Part shown: piece by piece, positions 20,622 through 37,116 of the stretch
Position numbering within the stretch: the first letter of the stretch is position 1
How the letters are laid out: each line of letters opens with the position of its first letter
Assembly: GCA_902632055.1 (NCBI GenBank)
Contig: CACPAS010000007.1
Location: forward strand, 1 to 47,577
Direction: 5' to 3'
Source of the DNA: an uncultured OCS116 cluster bacterium
Lineage (GTDB): Bacteria > Pseudomonadota > Alphaproteobacteria > Rhizobiales > TMED25
DNA: 47,577 bases
Notes under the pieces: model-generated
What the model saw: only the letters and a program-made list of their open reading frames with translations
Database searches by the model: none
What the model was told of the DNA's origin: nothing
Translations under genes and position numbers: made by a program

Positions 20622-21923
20622 ATGTATCTGATGTCATTTGACAAGATGTCCGGAATAAGTCTTAAGAAGAATATTAACACAATAACCGCAGTGTTGGATA
20701 TTGGTTCAGATAAAATTGTATGTTTAATTGCAAAAAATACGATAGAAGAAAATTACAAAGGAAAATTTGAAATATTAGGACTAGGGCATCATAAATCAAA
20801 TGGTTATGAGCACGGAAGTATTGTGGACCCGTCAAATCTTGAATTATCAATAAGAAAAGCTATTGAAGACGCGGAAAAAATGTCTTCTTTGACTATTGAT
20901 AAGATTTCAGTAAATATTACCTCTGATAAAGTTGAATCAAATCTATTTGAAATTAGCATTCCAATAAATGACACTCAGGTGACAAAAAAAGAGCTGGATA
21001 AAGCATTATCAATTGCGGCGGAACAAAATGTAGTATCTGATAAACTAATTTTTGAAACTATACCATTGGGTTTCTCCATCGATGGGGTTGATCTAATTGA
21101 AGACCCAGTTGGGATGTATGGAGAAGAATTAAATATTAATCTTAATAACCTTACGTGCGCGAAAGGCATCATTCAAAATATAAATAATGTTGTTGAAAGC
21201 GCGCATATTCAGTTGGAAAGGATTATTTTCTCGCCGATTTCAAGTGCTGTTGCGACACTATCCAGTGACGAAGCAAATCTTGGTTCTATTGTTATTGATA
21301 TGGGAGCTGGAACAACCTCTTATTCAATATTTTCTGATAATATTTTCCGATACGCAGGCGTGGTTCCGTTTGGCGGTAATAATATAACTATTGATATTGC
21401 CCGTGCACTCTCAATCAGTGTGAGTGATGCCGAAAAGTTAAAAATTTTATATGGTGGTGTTTTAACCAATTCATACGACAATGGAGATACTGTTTTCATA
21501 AAACAGTTAGGCTATCAAGAAGATACGAGTTCTGAAAAACAAATTCAAAAATCTTCAATAGCCGAGATATCGAGAACGAGTGCCCTCGATACCCTCGAAA
21601 GAGTAAGGCTTGCAATTCAAAATATTAGCCCCGGATTATTAAATCAAAAAAGAGTGATACTTACGGGTGGGGGAAGCCAGCTTATCGGAATTGATGATTT
21701 AGCCAGTGAAATCTTTCAATCGCCAGTTAGAAGGGCAGTCCCAAGATTAATCTCTCAAGATTTTGATATCTCAGATCCAATTTTTTCTAATGCATGCGGT
21801 ATGCTAACTTATTCACAGAATGAAACTTTTGTTAATAAAAAAATAACCACTAAAGGCTTATCCTATGGTCAAGGTAATAATTTTCTTTCTAGTTTGATGA
21901 AATGGTTTAAGGACAGTTTCTAA
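20622..21923 (+). CDS. ftsA: Cell division protein FtsA
   Basis: AVLDIGSDKIVCLIA, IVIDMGAGTTSYSIF, VVPFGGNNITIDIARAL, VILTGGGSQLIG; upstream of ftsZ. Confidence 0.94.
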   Translation: MYLMSFDKMSGISLKKNINTITAVLDIGSDKIVCLIAKNTIEENYKGKFEILGLGHHKSNGYEHGSIVDPSNLELSIRKAIEDAEKMSSLTIDKISVNITSDKVESNLFEISIPINDTQVTKKELDKALSIAAEQNVVSDKLIFETIPLGFSIDGVDLIEDPVGMYGEELNINLNNLTCAKGIIQNINNVVESAHIQLERIIFSPISSAVATLSSDEANLGSIVIDMGAGTTSYSIFSDNIFRYAGVVPFGGNNITIDIARALSISVSDAEKLKILYGGVLTNSYDNGDTVFIKQLGYQEDTSSEKQIQKSSIAEISRTSALDTLERVRLAIQNISPGLLNQKRVILTGGGSQLIGIDDLASEIFQSPVRRAVPRLISQDFDISDPIFSNACGMLTYSQNETFVNKKITTKGLSYGQGNNFLSSLMKWFKDSF

Positions 21924-21976
21924 GAACTAATTGGCCGAGAAATTTGATGAGTTAAATAAACATAGGAAATAATATC

Positions 21977-23803
21977 ATGACAATAAATTTGAAGATTCCA
22001 GATGCTATGAGTGAGCTGAAGCCTAGGATTACAGTTTTTGGTGTTGGTGGTGCCGGCGGTAATGCGGTAAATAATATGATCCAAGAGGGATTAGATGGAG
22101 TCGAATTTGTTGTTGCTAATACTGATGCTCAAGCTCTTGCAATGTCAAGTGCTGATAGACGGATACAAATGGGCACAAATCTTACAGAAGGTTTGGGGGC
22201 CGGTTCACAGCCAAAAATTGGAGCTGCAGCTGCCCAAGAGGCTCAGGCAGAAATTCTAGATTATTCGGCGGGGTCACACATGGTATTTATCACTGCCGGT
22301 ATGGGCGGTGGCACTGGGACAGGGGCCGCGCCAGTTATCGCACAGCTGTGTAAGGAGCAGGAGATACTTACAGTTGCAGTCGTTACAAAACCATTTCAAT
22401 TTGAAGGCGTGAGACGGATGGAAATCGCAGATGAAGGAATTGAAGAATTGAGTAAGTACGTCGACACATTAATCGTAATTCCCAACCAAAATTTATTCAG
22501 GATTGCTAATGAAAAAACCACATTTTCAGATGCATTCGCAATGGCCGATCAAGTTCTTCTTTCAGGGGTATCGGGTATTACTGATTTGATGGTGAAAGAA
22601 GGATTAATAAATCTAGATTTTGCTGATGTTAAGTCGATTATGTTTGGGATGGGCAAAGCAATGATGGGTACGGGTGAAGCTTCAGGCGAAAAAAGGGCTA
22701 TCGAAGCTGCGGAAGCAGCTATTTCAAATCCATTGCTTGATGATGTATCGATGAAAGGAGCGCAAGGTTTACTTATTTCAATAACCGGTGGTGAAGACCT
22801 TACACTCTTTGAAGTTGATCAGGTTGCTACTAGAATCAGGGATGAGGTAGATAAGGACGCAAATATCATATTAGGCGCAACTTTTGACGCTAATTTAGAA
22901 GGATCAGTAAAAGTATCTGTAGTCGCAACAGGCATTCAAAATAATATTAAGAATATCGACTCTACAAATTATACATTTAATAAAAACTATACAATTCCAA
23001 AAATAAACACAAACAGAGCTGAAGCTAAAATGACAGATTTTCAGACACGTCCTTTAGGCAGTATTTCAAAGGAGGTAAATACCCCTGAAGAGAAAAAATA
23101 TGATGGTGACGTATCGATAAAGAAAATAGACGGAAGTCATAATTTTTTTACTTCCAGCGATCGGCAAAAGCAAATTAATAAAAAGCCGGTAAATGATCAA
23201 ATAAATAGTATAAATATTTATGAAACACAACCACAATCAAATGAAATAAATGAAATACCAAGAGTGAGCGAGTTCTTCTCTATTAAAGACGAAAATATTT
23301 CAATGGCAATGAATGAACAACTTCTAGATGGGGGTGAAAAGAAAAGTAAAGGCGGCTTTTTAAGTAAACTTGTTAATGTTGGGTTCAAGAAAAAAGATCA
23401 AGCTGATGAAACGCCGATTGTTGACAATAATTATTCAAATATTGAATTAAGTTCTAATACAGAATTTGACGATGATCACGTTCTGAAAGAGAGACAGGAT
23501 GATGAAAATTCTGAGTTCGACGCTATTGATAAAAAGTTGGCCAAGGAAGAGCTATCTGACGATTTGGTAGCGGATGTTTCGGATCTCAGTGATGAGCCAA
23601 GTCTTAGTTCCAATCATGAGTTCGAAAATTTATCAGACGAAGCAAACTCAACTAAGGGTGATGAAATCCAAGAAAGCCTTCTTGATATTGAATTGAACGA
23701 AGACAGTGAAGGCGATTTTGTTGATGATCCGATCGATGAAGATTCTCCAAATACAGAAGGTGAATTGGAGTTACCATCATTCCTAAAAAGACAGGCCAAT
23801 TAA
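21977..23803 (+). CDS. ftsZ: Cell division protein FtsZ with long acidic C-terminal linker
   Basis: [51 protein letters not shown]-terminal peptide [12 protein letters not shown]. Confidence 0.98.
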   Translation: MTINLKIPDAMSELKPRITVFGVGGAGGNAVNNMIQEGLDGVEFVVANTDAQALAMSSADRRIQMGTNLTEGLGAGSQPKIGAAAAQEAQAEILDYSAGSHMVFITAGMGGGTGTGAAPVIAQLCKEQEILTVAVVTKPFQFEGVRRMEIADEGIEELSKYVDTLIVIPNQNLFRIANEKTTFSDAFAMADQVLLSGVSGITDLMVKEGLINLDFADVKSIMFGMGKAMMGTGEASGEKRAIEAAEAAISNPLLDDVSMKGAQGLLISITGGEDLTLFEVDQVATRIRDEVDKDANIILGATFDANLEGSVKVSVVATGIQNNIKNIDSTNYTFNKNYTIPKINTNRAEAKMTDFQTRPLGSISKEVNTPEEKKYDGDVSIKKIDGSHNFFTSSDRQKQINKKPVNDQINSINIYETQPQSNEINEIPRVSEFFSIKDENISMAMNEQLLDGGEKKSKGGFLSKLVNVGFKKKDQADETPIVDNNYSNIELSSNTEFDDDHVLKERQDDENSEFDAIDKKLAKEELSDDLVADVSDLSDEPSLSSNHEFENLSDEANSTKGDEIQESLLDIELNEDSEGDFVDDPIDEDSPNTEGELELPSFLKRQAN

Positions 23804-23868
23804 TATATTAATATCTTTCACAGATCTATTGCTTATGTTAGCAAATATGTATATCAATGTAGATATTA

Positions 23869-24810
23869 GTGAGAGTAAAATATATGTCTAAGCAAACTAC
23901 AATTGATAGTGATATAAAATTCATGGGTATTGGTGTTCACACCAACTCTAAGTCAAGCATAATATTAAAACCATCAGATCCTGGGACAGGAATTTCTTTT
24001 AAAAGGACTGATATTAAGGATCCAAATAAAAATACAATTAACGCTAACTATAAAAATGTAAAATCTACTTATTATTGCACTGAAATTTCGAATGAGTTCG
24101 ATGTTTCCGTTTTAACCGTCGAGCACTTACTAGCTGCTATATTTGGTGCCAATATTGATAATATTGAAATATTGATTGACGGCCCTGAAGTACCCATTTT
24201 AGACGGCAGTAGTAAAATTTTTATGGACGGAATTCAGGATAGTAAAATTGTAAATCAAGGGCAGGCTAGAAAGTTTATAAAAATTCTAAAGCCTATTGTT
24301 GTCAATCATAATAATGCTCACGCAAGCTTTACTCCAAATGATAAGCTAATCGTTGATGCTCAAATTGATTTCAAGCATCAGCTGATTGGAAAGCAAAAAA
24401 TGGAAATTGAAATAAATCACGATAACTTTCTGAACGAAATTTCGAATGCTAGAACTTTTGGTTTCCTTGAGCACGCAGAAAAATTACATTCAATGGGCTA
24501 TGGTTTGGGGGTGACACTATCAAATACCATAGTATTGACTGATAAAAATATTATGAATACGGGTGGCTTGAATTCAACTGATGAATTTGTACGGCATAAA
24601 ATACTTGATATTTGCGGCGATCTAAAGCTGGCAGACTATCGAATAATTGGGAAATTTACATCTGTATGCGGTGGTCACAATATCAATTATTTGGCTTTGA
24701 AAGAGCTTTTTGAAAATAAAGACTCATGGCAATTAGTTGAAATTGATGAAGGTATCGAGCCGTCAAAGAATATCCGGCATATTGAACAGCAGAAGCTTGT
24801 TAATCAGTAA
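23869..24810 (+). CDS. lpxC: UDP-3-O-acyl-N-acetylglucosamine deacetylase (LpxC)
   Basis: GIGVHTNSKSSIILKP, STVEHLLAA-like LTVEHLLAAIFG, DGPEVPILDGSS, ARTFGFLEHAE, KILDICGDLKLAD. The listed start is GTG; ATG at 23884 is more likely. Confidence 0.95.
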   Translation: MRVKYMSKQTTIDSDIKFMGIGVHTNSKSSIILKPSDPGTGISFKRTDIKDPNKNTINANYKNVKSTYYCTEISNEFDVSVLTVEHLLAAIFGANIDNIEILIDGPEVPILDGSSKIFMDGIQDSKIVNQGQARKFIKILKPIVVNHNNAHASFTPNDKLIVDAQIDFKHQLIGKQKMEIEINHDNFLNEISNARTFGFLEHAEKLHSMGYGLGVTLSNTIVLTDKNIMNTGGLNSTDEFVRHKILDICGDLKLADYRIIGKFTSVCGGHNINYLALKELFENKDSWQLVEIDEGIEPSKNIRHIEQQKLVNQ

Positions 24811-24849
24811 ATATAGACTATACTATCTTAATATCAATGTTGTATAGTT

Positions 24850-25668
24850 ATGTACAATATGCAGAAAATTATCGTCTCAATATTACTTTTATTATTGGTT
24901 GGTTGCACAACAGACATACCTGTTGAATCCTTTAGTCAGAGAGATATGAGTAAAATCTATGACTCTGCGGTCGATTTACTAGAAGAAGAAGAATTTGAAT
25001 TGGCTGCTAATGAGTTTCTCAATATTGAGAGAGAGTATCCATATTCCAATTGGTCGGAACAGGCCCTAATAATGGCATCTTACTCATACTTTGAAGGTAA
25101 GAAATACAAAGATGCCATCAGTCAGCTGACACGATACACTCAATTATACCCAAATGGGAAAAACCTTGCTTATGCAAATTATTTAATTGGACAATCTTAC
25201 TACTTGCAAATAGCTAATGTTGGTAGAGATCAATATAATGCTGAGAAAGCACTGGAACGATTTAATATTATCTTAGATAGATTTCCAAATTCAGACTATG
25301 CAGCGGATGCCCGTCTAAAGAGGGATCTTGCGGTAGATCATATTGCTGGAGCGAAAATGGAAATTGGAAGATTTTATCAAAAAAGAAAACAATTTACTGC
25401 TGCTATCAACAGATTCAAGGAAGTCATTTCTGAATATCAGACCACATCACATATTGAGGAAGCGCTGGCTCGATACTCGGAGGCGTATCTCGCACTGGGT
25501 ATATATGTAGAAGCCCAGTCCTCTGCAGCAATTTTGGGATATAACTACTCCAATAGTAATTGGTATAGTTATATTTACAATGAGCTGACACAAGCGGGGC
25601 TGGAACCCAAAGAGGAACCAGAAACATGGATTCGTAGGGTTTGGAGAACAGATAAGTCGAGTTTTTGA
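24850..25668 (+). CDS. bamD: Outer membrane assembly lipoprotein BamD (ComL)
   Basis: Lipobox LLLLLVGC; TPR-like repeats (YDSAVDLLEEEEFELAANEFLNIEREYPYSNW...). Between lpxC and recN, typical of alphaproteobacteria. Confidence 0.9.
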   Translation: MYNMQKIIVSILLLLLVGCTTDIPVESFSQRDMSKIYDSAVDLLEEEEFELAANEFLNIEREYPYSNWSEQALIMASYSYFEGKKYKDAISQLTRYTQLYPNGKNLAYANYLIGQSYYLQIANVGRDQYNAEKALERFNIILDRFPNSDYAADARLKRDLAVDHIAGAKMEIGRFYQKRKQFTAAINRFKEVISEYQTTSHIEEALARYSEAYLALGIYVEAQSSAAILGYNYSNSNWYSYIYNELTQAGLEPKEEPETWIRRVWRTDKSSF

Positions 25669-31315
<5,647 letters not shown>

Positions 31316-31416
31316 ACCTACTAACTATTTTTTGAACTACTAAACAACATTTTTACTACTATATATGATCTATAAGTAACTTAATTTTTAGAAAAAACAA
31401 AGTAGAAAGGAAGAAA

Positions 31417-31596
31417 ATGGAAATCTCAAGTTATTCAATCAGTATGGCCAGTGGTTTTTACGGTCTAAGCTTTAGATCAGAGAAAAAGCAAAGAGCTCAA
31501 ATCAAAGCAGCAAAAGATTTTGCAAGGAATGAAGGTATTGCTATCGGTGATGTTCTCTCATCACTAAGTAGAGCCTCATATCGCAAGAAAAACTAA
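31417..31596 (+). CDS. Small ORF, hypothetical protein (59 aa)
   Basis: MEISSYSISMASGFYGLSFRSEKKQRAQIKAAKDFARNEGIAIGDVLSSLSRASYRKKN*, preceded by an AGAAAGGAAG purine-rich RBS; fills an otherwise empty gap. Not in the ORF track (under 60 aa). Confidence 0.62.
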   Translation: MEISSYSISMASGFYGLSFRSEKKQRAQIKAAKDFARNEGIAIGDVLSSLSRASYRKKN

Positions 31597-31642
31597 TCAA
31601 GACACCACTAATTAATTTATATAGTAGAGATAGTAGTACGAA

Positions 31643-31780
31643 ATGAAGTATTTAATAGACAACTCACATGATTTTTTTCAAGCCCTCATTACAACTATTC
31701 GGCAGGATATTGCAAATGATAGCTATGAAAAACGTTCATTCAGAGAGGTTTATGCTGAACTAAATAAATCAGCAAAGTAA
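31643..31780 (+). CDS. Small ORF, hypothetical protein (45 aa)
   Basis: MKYLIDNSHDFFQALITTIRQDIANDSYEKRSFREVYAELNKSAK*, charged helical composition, co-oriented with the preceding small ORF. Confidence 0.45.
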   Translation: MKYLIDNSHDFFQALITTIRQDIANDSYEKRSFREVYAELNKSAK

Positions 31781-31815
31781 TACTCTTTCAAACTAAACCG
31801 AACATACGCTTAACT

Positions 31816-32700
31816 TTAATAATTACAATAAGTACCGCCTTGTTCCACTTTGAATTTTAATACCAGAGTCACCCAGTTATTGTGGCTATACTCCTTTACA
31901 ATAATAAAGCCTAGATTTTGGTATCCTGCTCTAATCCTTAACGCTTGTTTTTCTGTAAATCCAGATATTATCAAAATACCACGATTCGAGATAATCTTCG
32001 CGATGTCAAATCGGATTTGATCAATAACATTCGCAAGAATGTTAACTATGATGAGATCAAATTTAGACGTAACTCTAAGTTTATATGCTTCTTTAATTAT
32101 ATCCAGCATTCTAATTTTAACTTTACTTCTACAATTATTTTTTATGAGATTACCTGTCGATACTTCAATAGATTTTTTATCATTATCAATCCCGATGCCT
32201 TCGCATTTCCATATTTTGTTGGCAAGAATCGAGAGGAGCCCACTGCCAGTTCCAATATCTAGAAAGTTCTTCACGTTAATAATTTTTTGTAGGTCAAGTA
32301 ATGCGTTAACACACCCTGATGTAGTTTCATGGTGGCCAGTACCAAAAGCGAGTCCTTCATTTATACAGATGTTGATTTTTTTATATTTATCTTTTTTGTA
32401 GCCGTCATTATGAATATATAAACCCATAAAGCGCAATGGTTTAAGGTTTTTTTGGCTCTCCAAAACCCAATTTTTATTTTCTACCTTTTTGATTTTATAA
32501 TCTTGGGATGTGCCAAACAGTTCAGATACAGTTTTTTTTATTTTTGACATGTCTTTTTCACTGAATAGGAGGCTCAAATATAATTCTTCATCACTAGTAA
32601 ATTGTGATATAGATAGGACATTATGTGTAAATAAAAGATCATCATCGAATTCAGAGATAGATTTATTAGACTTGATCAAAATATCAAAAATATCAGTCAT
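31816..32700 (-). CDS. prmA: Ribosomal protein L11 methyltransferase (PrmA)
   Basis: AFGTGHHETTSGC, FLDIGTGSGLLSI, GIDNDKKSIEVS, DLIIVNILANV. Confidence 0.93.
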   Translation of the reverse strand: MTDIFDILIKSNKSISEFDDDLLFTHNVLSISQFTSDEELYLSLLFSEKDMSKIKKTVSELFGTSQDYKIKKVENKNWVLESQKNLKPLRFMGLYIHNDGYKKDKYKKINICINEGLAFGTGHHETTSGCVNALLDLQKIINVKNFLDIGTGSGLLSILANKIWKCEGIGIDNDKKSIEVSTGNLIKNNCRSKVKIRMLDIIKEAYKLRVTSKFDLIIVNILANVIDQIRFDIAKIISNRGILIISGFTEKQALRIRAGYQNLGFIIVKEYSHNNWVTLVLKFKVEQGGTYCNY

Positions 32701-34912
32701 TATTTACTAACTCTAAATATGAAGCTAGTACAATTTTTTTACCTGTTTTAAATTCGACTTCAATTCTGTCATTATCACAGTCTATTACAGTGCCATAACC
32801 GAATTTTGTATGAAATACCCTCTGATTGGGCTTAACATTAATTTCTTGACTGAATGATAAATCATCATACTCAAGATTATCAAGGTATCCAATCGCCTGC
32901 AATCTCTCTAATGCCGTTTGGCTATTATTATTTTTTTGGTTATAATTGGTATGAGAGAAAGATGGGTATCCCTGAGTATAGTCACTATAGATCATTTCTT
33001 GTTCAATAAATTCGGGTGCAATTTCAGACAAAAATCTCGACGGAATTGATTGCGTCCAGTTGCCATACACTCTCCTATTTTGAGCATGGGATAAGAATAG
33101 ATATTTCTTAGCACGCGTAATGCCAACATGAGCTAAACGACGCTCTTCTTCCAAACCAGAATTACCTTTTTCATCCAATGATCTTTGGTTCGGAAAAACT
33201 CCTTCTTCCATACCGGGTATAAAAACATAGTCGAATTCCAGTCCTTTAGCTGAATGGAGGGTCATCAGGCTTACCTTGCTTGAATTTTCATCATTTTCAA
33301 CATCCATTACAAGTGAAACATGGTCAAGAAATTCAGACAATGATTGGAATTCGGATAATTGACCAATAAGTTCCTTTATATTTTCAATTCGGCTCTCAGA
33401 ATTCGGTGTTTTTTCATTCTCCCACATAGCAATATAGCCGGAGTCTTCAAGTATCAATTCGGTCAATGTTATATGATCAATTTTGTTTACTTTCTCACGC
33501 CAACTATCAATCATGGAAATAAAAGATTTCAGCTTAACGCGAGCTGTTCCCCCCAACTCATCAGTATGTACTATCTTTTTTGAAATATCATATAGTGAGA
33601 TATCATCTCTACGTGCCGCATCATTTATTTTCCGAAGTGTTGTATCCCCAAGACCTCTTCTAGGAGTATTTATAATGCGTTCAAATTTTAGATCATGATT
33701 GGGATTCGCAACGAGCTGTAGATATGCAATAACATCACGTATTTCTTGCCTTTCATAGAATCTTGGACCCCCTACTACTCTGTAAGGGATGCTATTTATA
33801 ATGAATCTATCCTCAAACTCTCTCATCTGGAAGCTAGCCCTTACTAGGACTGCTGTGTTATTCAAGTTTTCCTTTTTTGAAATAATTTTATCGATCTCAT
33901 CAGATACGAGTCGTGCCTCATCATCTGCACTCCAAACACTGTTTATCTTTACCTTGTCACCATCATCCTCTTTGTATGAGGAGAGTTCTTTTCCTAGCCT
34001 ATCTTTATTGTTAGATATTAAGCTCCTTGCTGCACCAAGTATATTTTTCGTCGAACGATAATTCTTTTCAAGTCTTATTATTTTTGCACCACGAAAATCC
34101 CTCTCAAAATTTAAGATATTATTTACATCTGCGCCCCTCCAACCATAAATTGATTGATCGTCATCACCTACACACGCTATATTCAAGCTTCTTTGAGACA
34201 GTAATTTAAGTAATAAATATTGAACGCTATTTGTGTCTTGATACTCATCAACAAGTATGTAGGAAAAGATTCTTTGATACTTATTGAGTAGGCTTTCATT
34301 TTTCTGAAGCAGCTCAAGAGGTAAAAGCAATAAGTCTCCAAAATCTGCTGAGTTTAATCTTGATAGCCTATTTTGATATTTGTCATAGACATCAATACTT
34401 TTTTCGTGACCAATCATATCTAGCTCATTTTTGGCAACTTTTTCGGGTGGGAGTCCTTTATTTTTCCAATTTTCAATTTGCGATAAAAAATAGCGCGGCG
34501 GAAAACGCTTTTCATCTATATTTATTGATTTTATAACCTCTTTTATGACCTTTAATTGATCATCGGTATCTAATATTGTGAAATCACTTTTTAGGTCTAC
34601 TTCTTCAGCGTGCATTCTTAATAACTTTGCGCCTATGGAATGAAATGTACCGAGCCAGTTCATTCCTTCAATTGCACTGCCAATAATGTTTCCAATGCGT
34701 ACCTGCATTTCTTTAGCTGCTTTGTTCGTGAATGTTACCGCTAGAATATTTGATGGGAAGGCTTTTTTTTGGTCAATAATATGAGCAAGTCTTGAGGTTA
34801 GAACCCTAGTTTTTCCAGTACCGGCACCAGCCAGTATTAGAAGTGGTCCTTCCGTATGCATAACCGCATCTTTCTGTTGCACATTTAGATCTGAAAAATA
34901 ATTGGGATTCAT
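32693..34912 (-). CDS. UvrD/PcrA/Rep-family superfamily 1 DNA helicase
   Basis: LILAGAGTGKTRVLTSRLAHII, AVTFTNKAAKEMQ, VDEYQDTN, CVGDDDQSIYGWRGA, RLEKNYRST, LMTLHSAKGLEFDYVF, EERRLAHVGITRAKK. Confidence 0.96.
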   Translation of the reverse strand: MNPNYFSDLNVQQKDAVMHTEGPLLILAGAGTGKTRVLTSRLAHIIDQKKAFPSNILAVTFTNKAAKEMQVRIGNIIGSAIEGMNWLGTFHSIGAKLLRMHAEEVDLKSDFTILDTDDQLKVIKEVIKSINIDEKRFPPRYFLSQIENWKNKGLPPEKVAKNELDMIGHEKSIDVYDKYQNRLSRLNSADFGDLLLLPLELLQKNESLLNKYQRIFSYILVDEYQDTNSVQYLLLKLLSQRSLNIACVGDDDQSIYGWRGADVNNILNFERDFRGAKIIRLEKNYRSTKNILGAARSLISNNKDRLGKELSSYKEDDGDKVKINSVWSADDEARLVSDEIDKIISKKENLNNTAVLVRASFQMREFEDRFIINSIPYRVVGGPRFYERQEIRDVIAYLQLVANPNHDLKFERIINTPRRGLGDTTLRKINDAARRDDISLYDISKKIVHTDELGGTARVKLKSFISMIDSWREKVNKIDHITLTELILEDSGYIAMWENEKTPNSESRIENIKELIGQLSEFQSLSEFLDHVSLVMDVENDENSSKVSLMTLHSAKGLEFDYVFIPGMEEGVFPNQRSLDEKGNSGLEEERRLAHVGITRAKKYLFLSHAQNRRVYGNWTQSIPSRFLSEIAPEFIEQEMIYSDYTQGYPSFSHTNYNQKNNNSQTALERLQAIGYLDNLEYDDLSFSQEINVKPNQRVFHTKFGYGTVIDCDNDRIEVEFKTGKKIVLASYLELVNND

Positions 34913-34972
34913 ATTTTTATAATATTAGTAAGATTGCGTGTTGCAATATTTATATGTCTCTAATACCAAGTA

Positions 34973-35188
34973 TTAACGTTTTTTTCGAAGATCATCTAAG
35001 TAATTCAAGCAGAAGACCCTAATTGCCGAAGCTAAGTTTTGCTTATCGCTTTTTTTTTCAATAACCTCAATCAACATTGGGATAGAGGTATTTTTTTCAG
35101 AGGATATGCCATCTAAGATATCCCAGAATTCCTGTTCCAGGGATATACTTGTCCGGTGTTTGGCAATCGTTACAGAACGCTTATGCAT
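34973..35188 (-). CDS. Ribbon-helix-helix domain protein (RHH_4-like)
   Basis: KRSVTIAKHRTSISLEQEFWDILDGISSEKNTSIPMLIEVIE...NLASAIRVFCLNYL, the alphaproteobacterial RHH_4 pattern; adjacent to fumC. Confidence 0.82.
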   Translation of the reverse strand: MHKRSVTIAKHRTSISLEQEFWDILDGISSEKNTSIPMLIEVIEKKSDKQNLASAIRVFCLNYLDDLRKKR

Positions 35189-35191
35189 CTA

Positions 35192-36571
35192 TCAAATCAT
35201 TTTTTTTGGGTCTACAAGCGAGTCAAATTCATCTTCAGTGACATAACCAGATTTCAAGGCTTCTTCTTTTAGGGTTGTATTATTTTTATGCGCTGATTTG
35301 GCAAGCTCCGCTGCTCTATCATATCCAATTTTAGGTGCAAGTGCGGTTACAAGCATGAGGGATCTTTCAAGGTTTATCTTGATATTTTCTTGCCTTGCTT
35401 GAATACCGTCTAAACAATTTTTTTCAAATGAGATTGAGGCATCTGTCATGAGTTTTACAGATTGTAAAAAATTGAATGCCATCATTGGATTGAACACGTT
35501 CAACTGGAAATGACCTTGACTACCAGCCATTGATATGGCTGTATTATTTCCAAAGATATGCAAGCAGACTTGCGTGAGGGACTCACATTGAGTTGGATTC
35601 ACTTTACCAGGCATAATCGACGAGCCCGGCTCATTTTCCGGGAGGGCCAACTCACCTAGTCCTGCTCTCGGACCACTTCCCAGAAATCGGATGTCGTTTG
35701 CTATTTTAAATAGCGAAGCGGCAACGGTATTTATTGCGCCATGAGACATAACCATTGCATCATGGGCTGATAAAGCCTCGAACTTATTAGGAGCACTTGT
35801 AAATTTTTTTTCTGTTATTTTTGAGACACTCTGAGCTATTTTAACTCCAAAGTCTTTTGGTGCATTTAGACCTGTTCCAACGGCAGTCCCTCCTTGTGCC
35901 AATTCCATTAGCTTTGGCAGTGTGTCTTTTATTCTTTCAATACCGTTATTAACTTGCTGAGCATATCCAGAAAACTCTTGACCAAGTGTTAGAGGCGTAG
36001 CATCTTGCGTGTGCGTTCTTCCAATTTTTATAATTTCTGCCCATTCATCTGACTTAATCTGGAACTTTTTAGCAAGGGAGACTAAAGCAGGTAATAGTGA
36101 GTCCAGTATTTCTGATGCACAAGCAATGTGCATGGCTGTTGGATATGTATCATTTGATGATTGAGACATATTACAGTGGTCATTTGGGTGAACTGGTGAT
36201 TTTGAGCCCATTTCCCCACCCATCAATTCTATCGCTCTGTTTGATATGACTTCATTAGCGTTCATATTGGATTGCGTTCCAGATCCGGTTTGCCAAACTG
36301 AAAGTGGAAAATGGTCATCTAGTTTACCATCAATTACTTCATTTGCGGCCTTAATGATTTTCTTTCCAATATTTTTATCGAGAAGACCATAATCCATATT
36401 GACCTCAGCGGCCGCAGCTTTGATAACGCCCAAGGCTCGGATTATAGATTTTGGTTGTATCTCCCATCCTATATCAAAATTCTTCAGGGATCTTTGTGAT
36501 TGGGCACCCCAGTATTTACTGCTATTTACCTCAATCTTGCCAAAAGTATCTTTTTCAATTCTTTTACTCAT
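35192..36571 (-). CDS. fumC: Class II fumarate hydratase
   Basis: [74 protein letters not shown]. Confidence 0.97.
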   Translation of the reverse strand: MSKRIEKDTFGKIEVNSSKYWGAQSQRSLKNFDIGWEIQPKSIIRALGVIKAAAAEVNMDYGLLDKNIGKKIIKAANEVIDGKLDDHFPLSVWQTGSGTQSNMNANEVISNRAIELMGGEMGSKSPVHPNDHCNMSQSSNDTYPTAMHIACASEILDSLLPALVSLAKKFQIKSDEWAEIIKIGRTHTQDATPLTLGQEFSGYAQQVNNGIERIKDTLPKLMELAQGGTAVGTGLNAPKDFGVKIAQSVSKITEKKFTSAPNKFEALSAHDAMVMSHGAINTVAASLFKIANDIRFLGSGPRAGLGELALPENEPGSSIMPGKVNPTQCESLTQVCLHIFGNNTAISMAGSQGHFQLNVFNPMMAFNFLQSVKLMTDASISFEKNCLDGIQARQENIKINLERSLMLVTALAPKIGYDRAAELAKSAHKNNTTLKEEALKSGYVTEDEFDSLVDPKKMI

Positions 36572-36578
36572 GATGACC

Positions 36579-37082
36579 TCACTTACTTGTCTCTTTCATA
36601 AATTCTTTTAGTGATACAATCTCGGCAGTTTTTTCATATTCAACTTTTTTTTCTTTGCCCGCAGCCATAAGATTTTCATTTGCCAGTTCGTGATTCAGCT
36701 CAATTTCGTGCTTCTCTTGTCGCGATTTTAACATAAAATCAATACCAAAATTTACCGCTGGATCAAAAAATCTAGTTAGTGCAGAGTAGGGAATAACAAT
36801 TTTTTCTGGCTTGTTATCAAAATGCAGAATTACAGAGAAATGATCTGATTTTATCTCAAGCTCTCTAAATTGATGTTGAAGTACAATTGTCATCTTATCT
36901 CTAAATTTATTCTTTAAACTTTTTGATATTACAACGCCATTCTCATTTGTTAAAAAGGTCAGATAAATATGGTGTTCACCAGGCAATCCGTTATCTTTTT
37001 TTATTTTTTTAAGTACATCCATAACGACGTTAATCATGGAATTATTAATAATTTTGTCATAACCAATGAGATCTTCTGTCAT
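36579..37082 (-). CDS. sspB: ClpXP adaptor SspB, alphaproteobacterial type
   Basis: [83 protein letters not shown]; upstream of fumC as in other alphaproteobacteria. Confidence 0.9.
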   Translation of the reverse strand: MTEDLIGYDKIINNSMINVVMDVLKKIKKDNGLPGEHHIYLTFLTNENGVVISKSLKNKFRDKMTIVLQHQFRELEIKSDHFSVILHFDNKPEKIVIPYSALTRFFDPAVNFGIDFMLKSRQEKHEIELNHELANENLMAAGKEKKVEYEKTAEIVSLKEFMKETSK

Positions 37083-37116
37083 TTATAAATTCTCAATATC
37101 ATTTAATTTACTAATA

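Noticed and set aside
32039-32401. Plus-strand ORFs 31945..32262 and 32039..32401
   Set aside because: Antisense to prmA, which has clear methyltransferase motifs.
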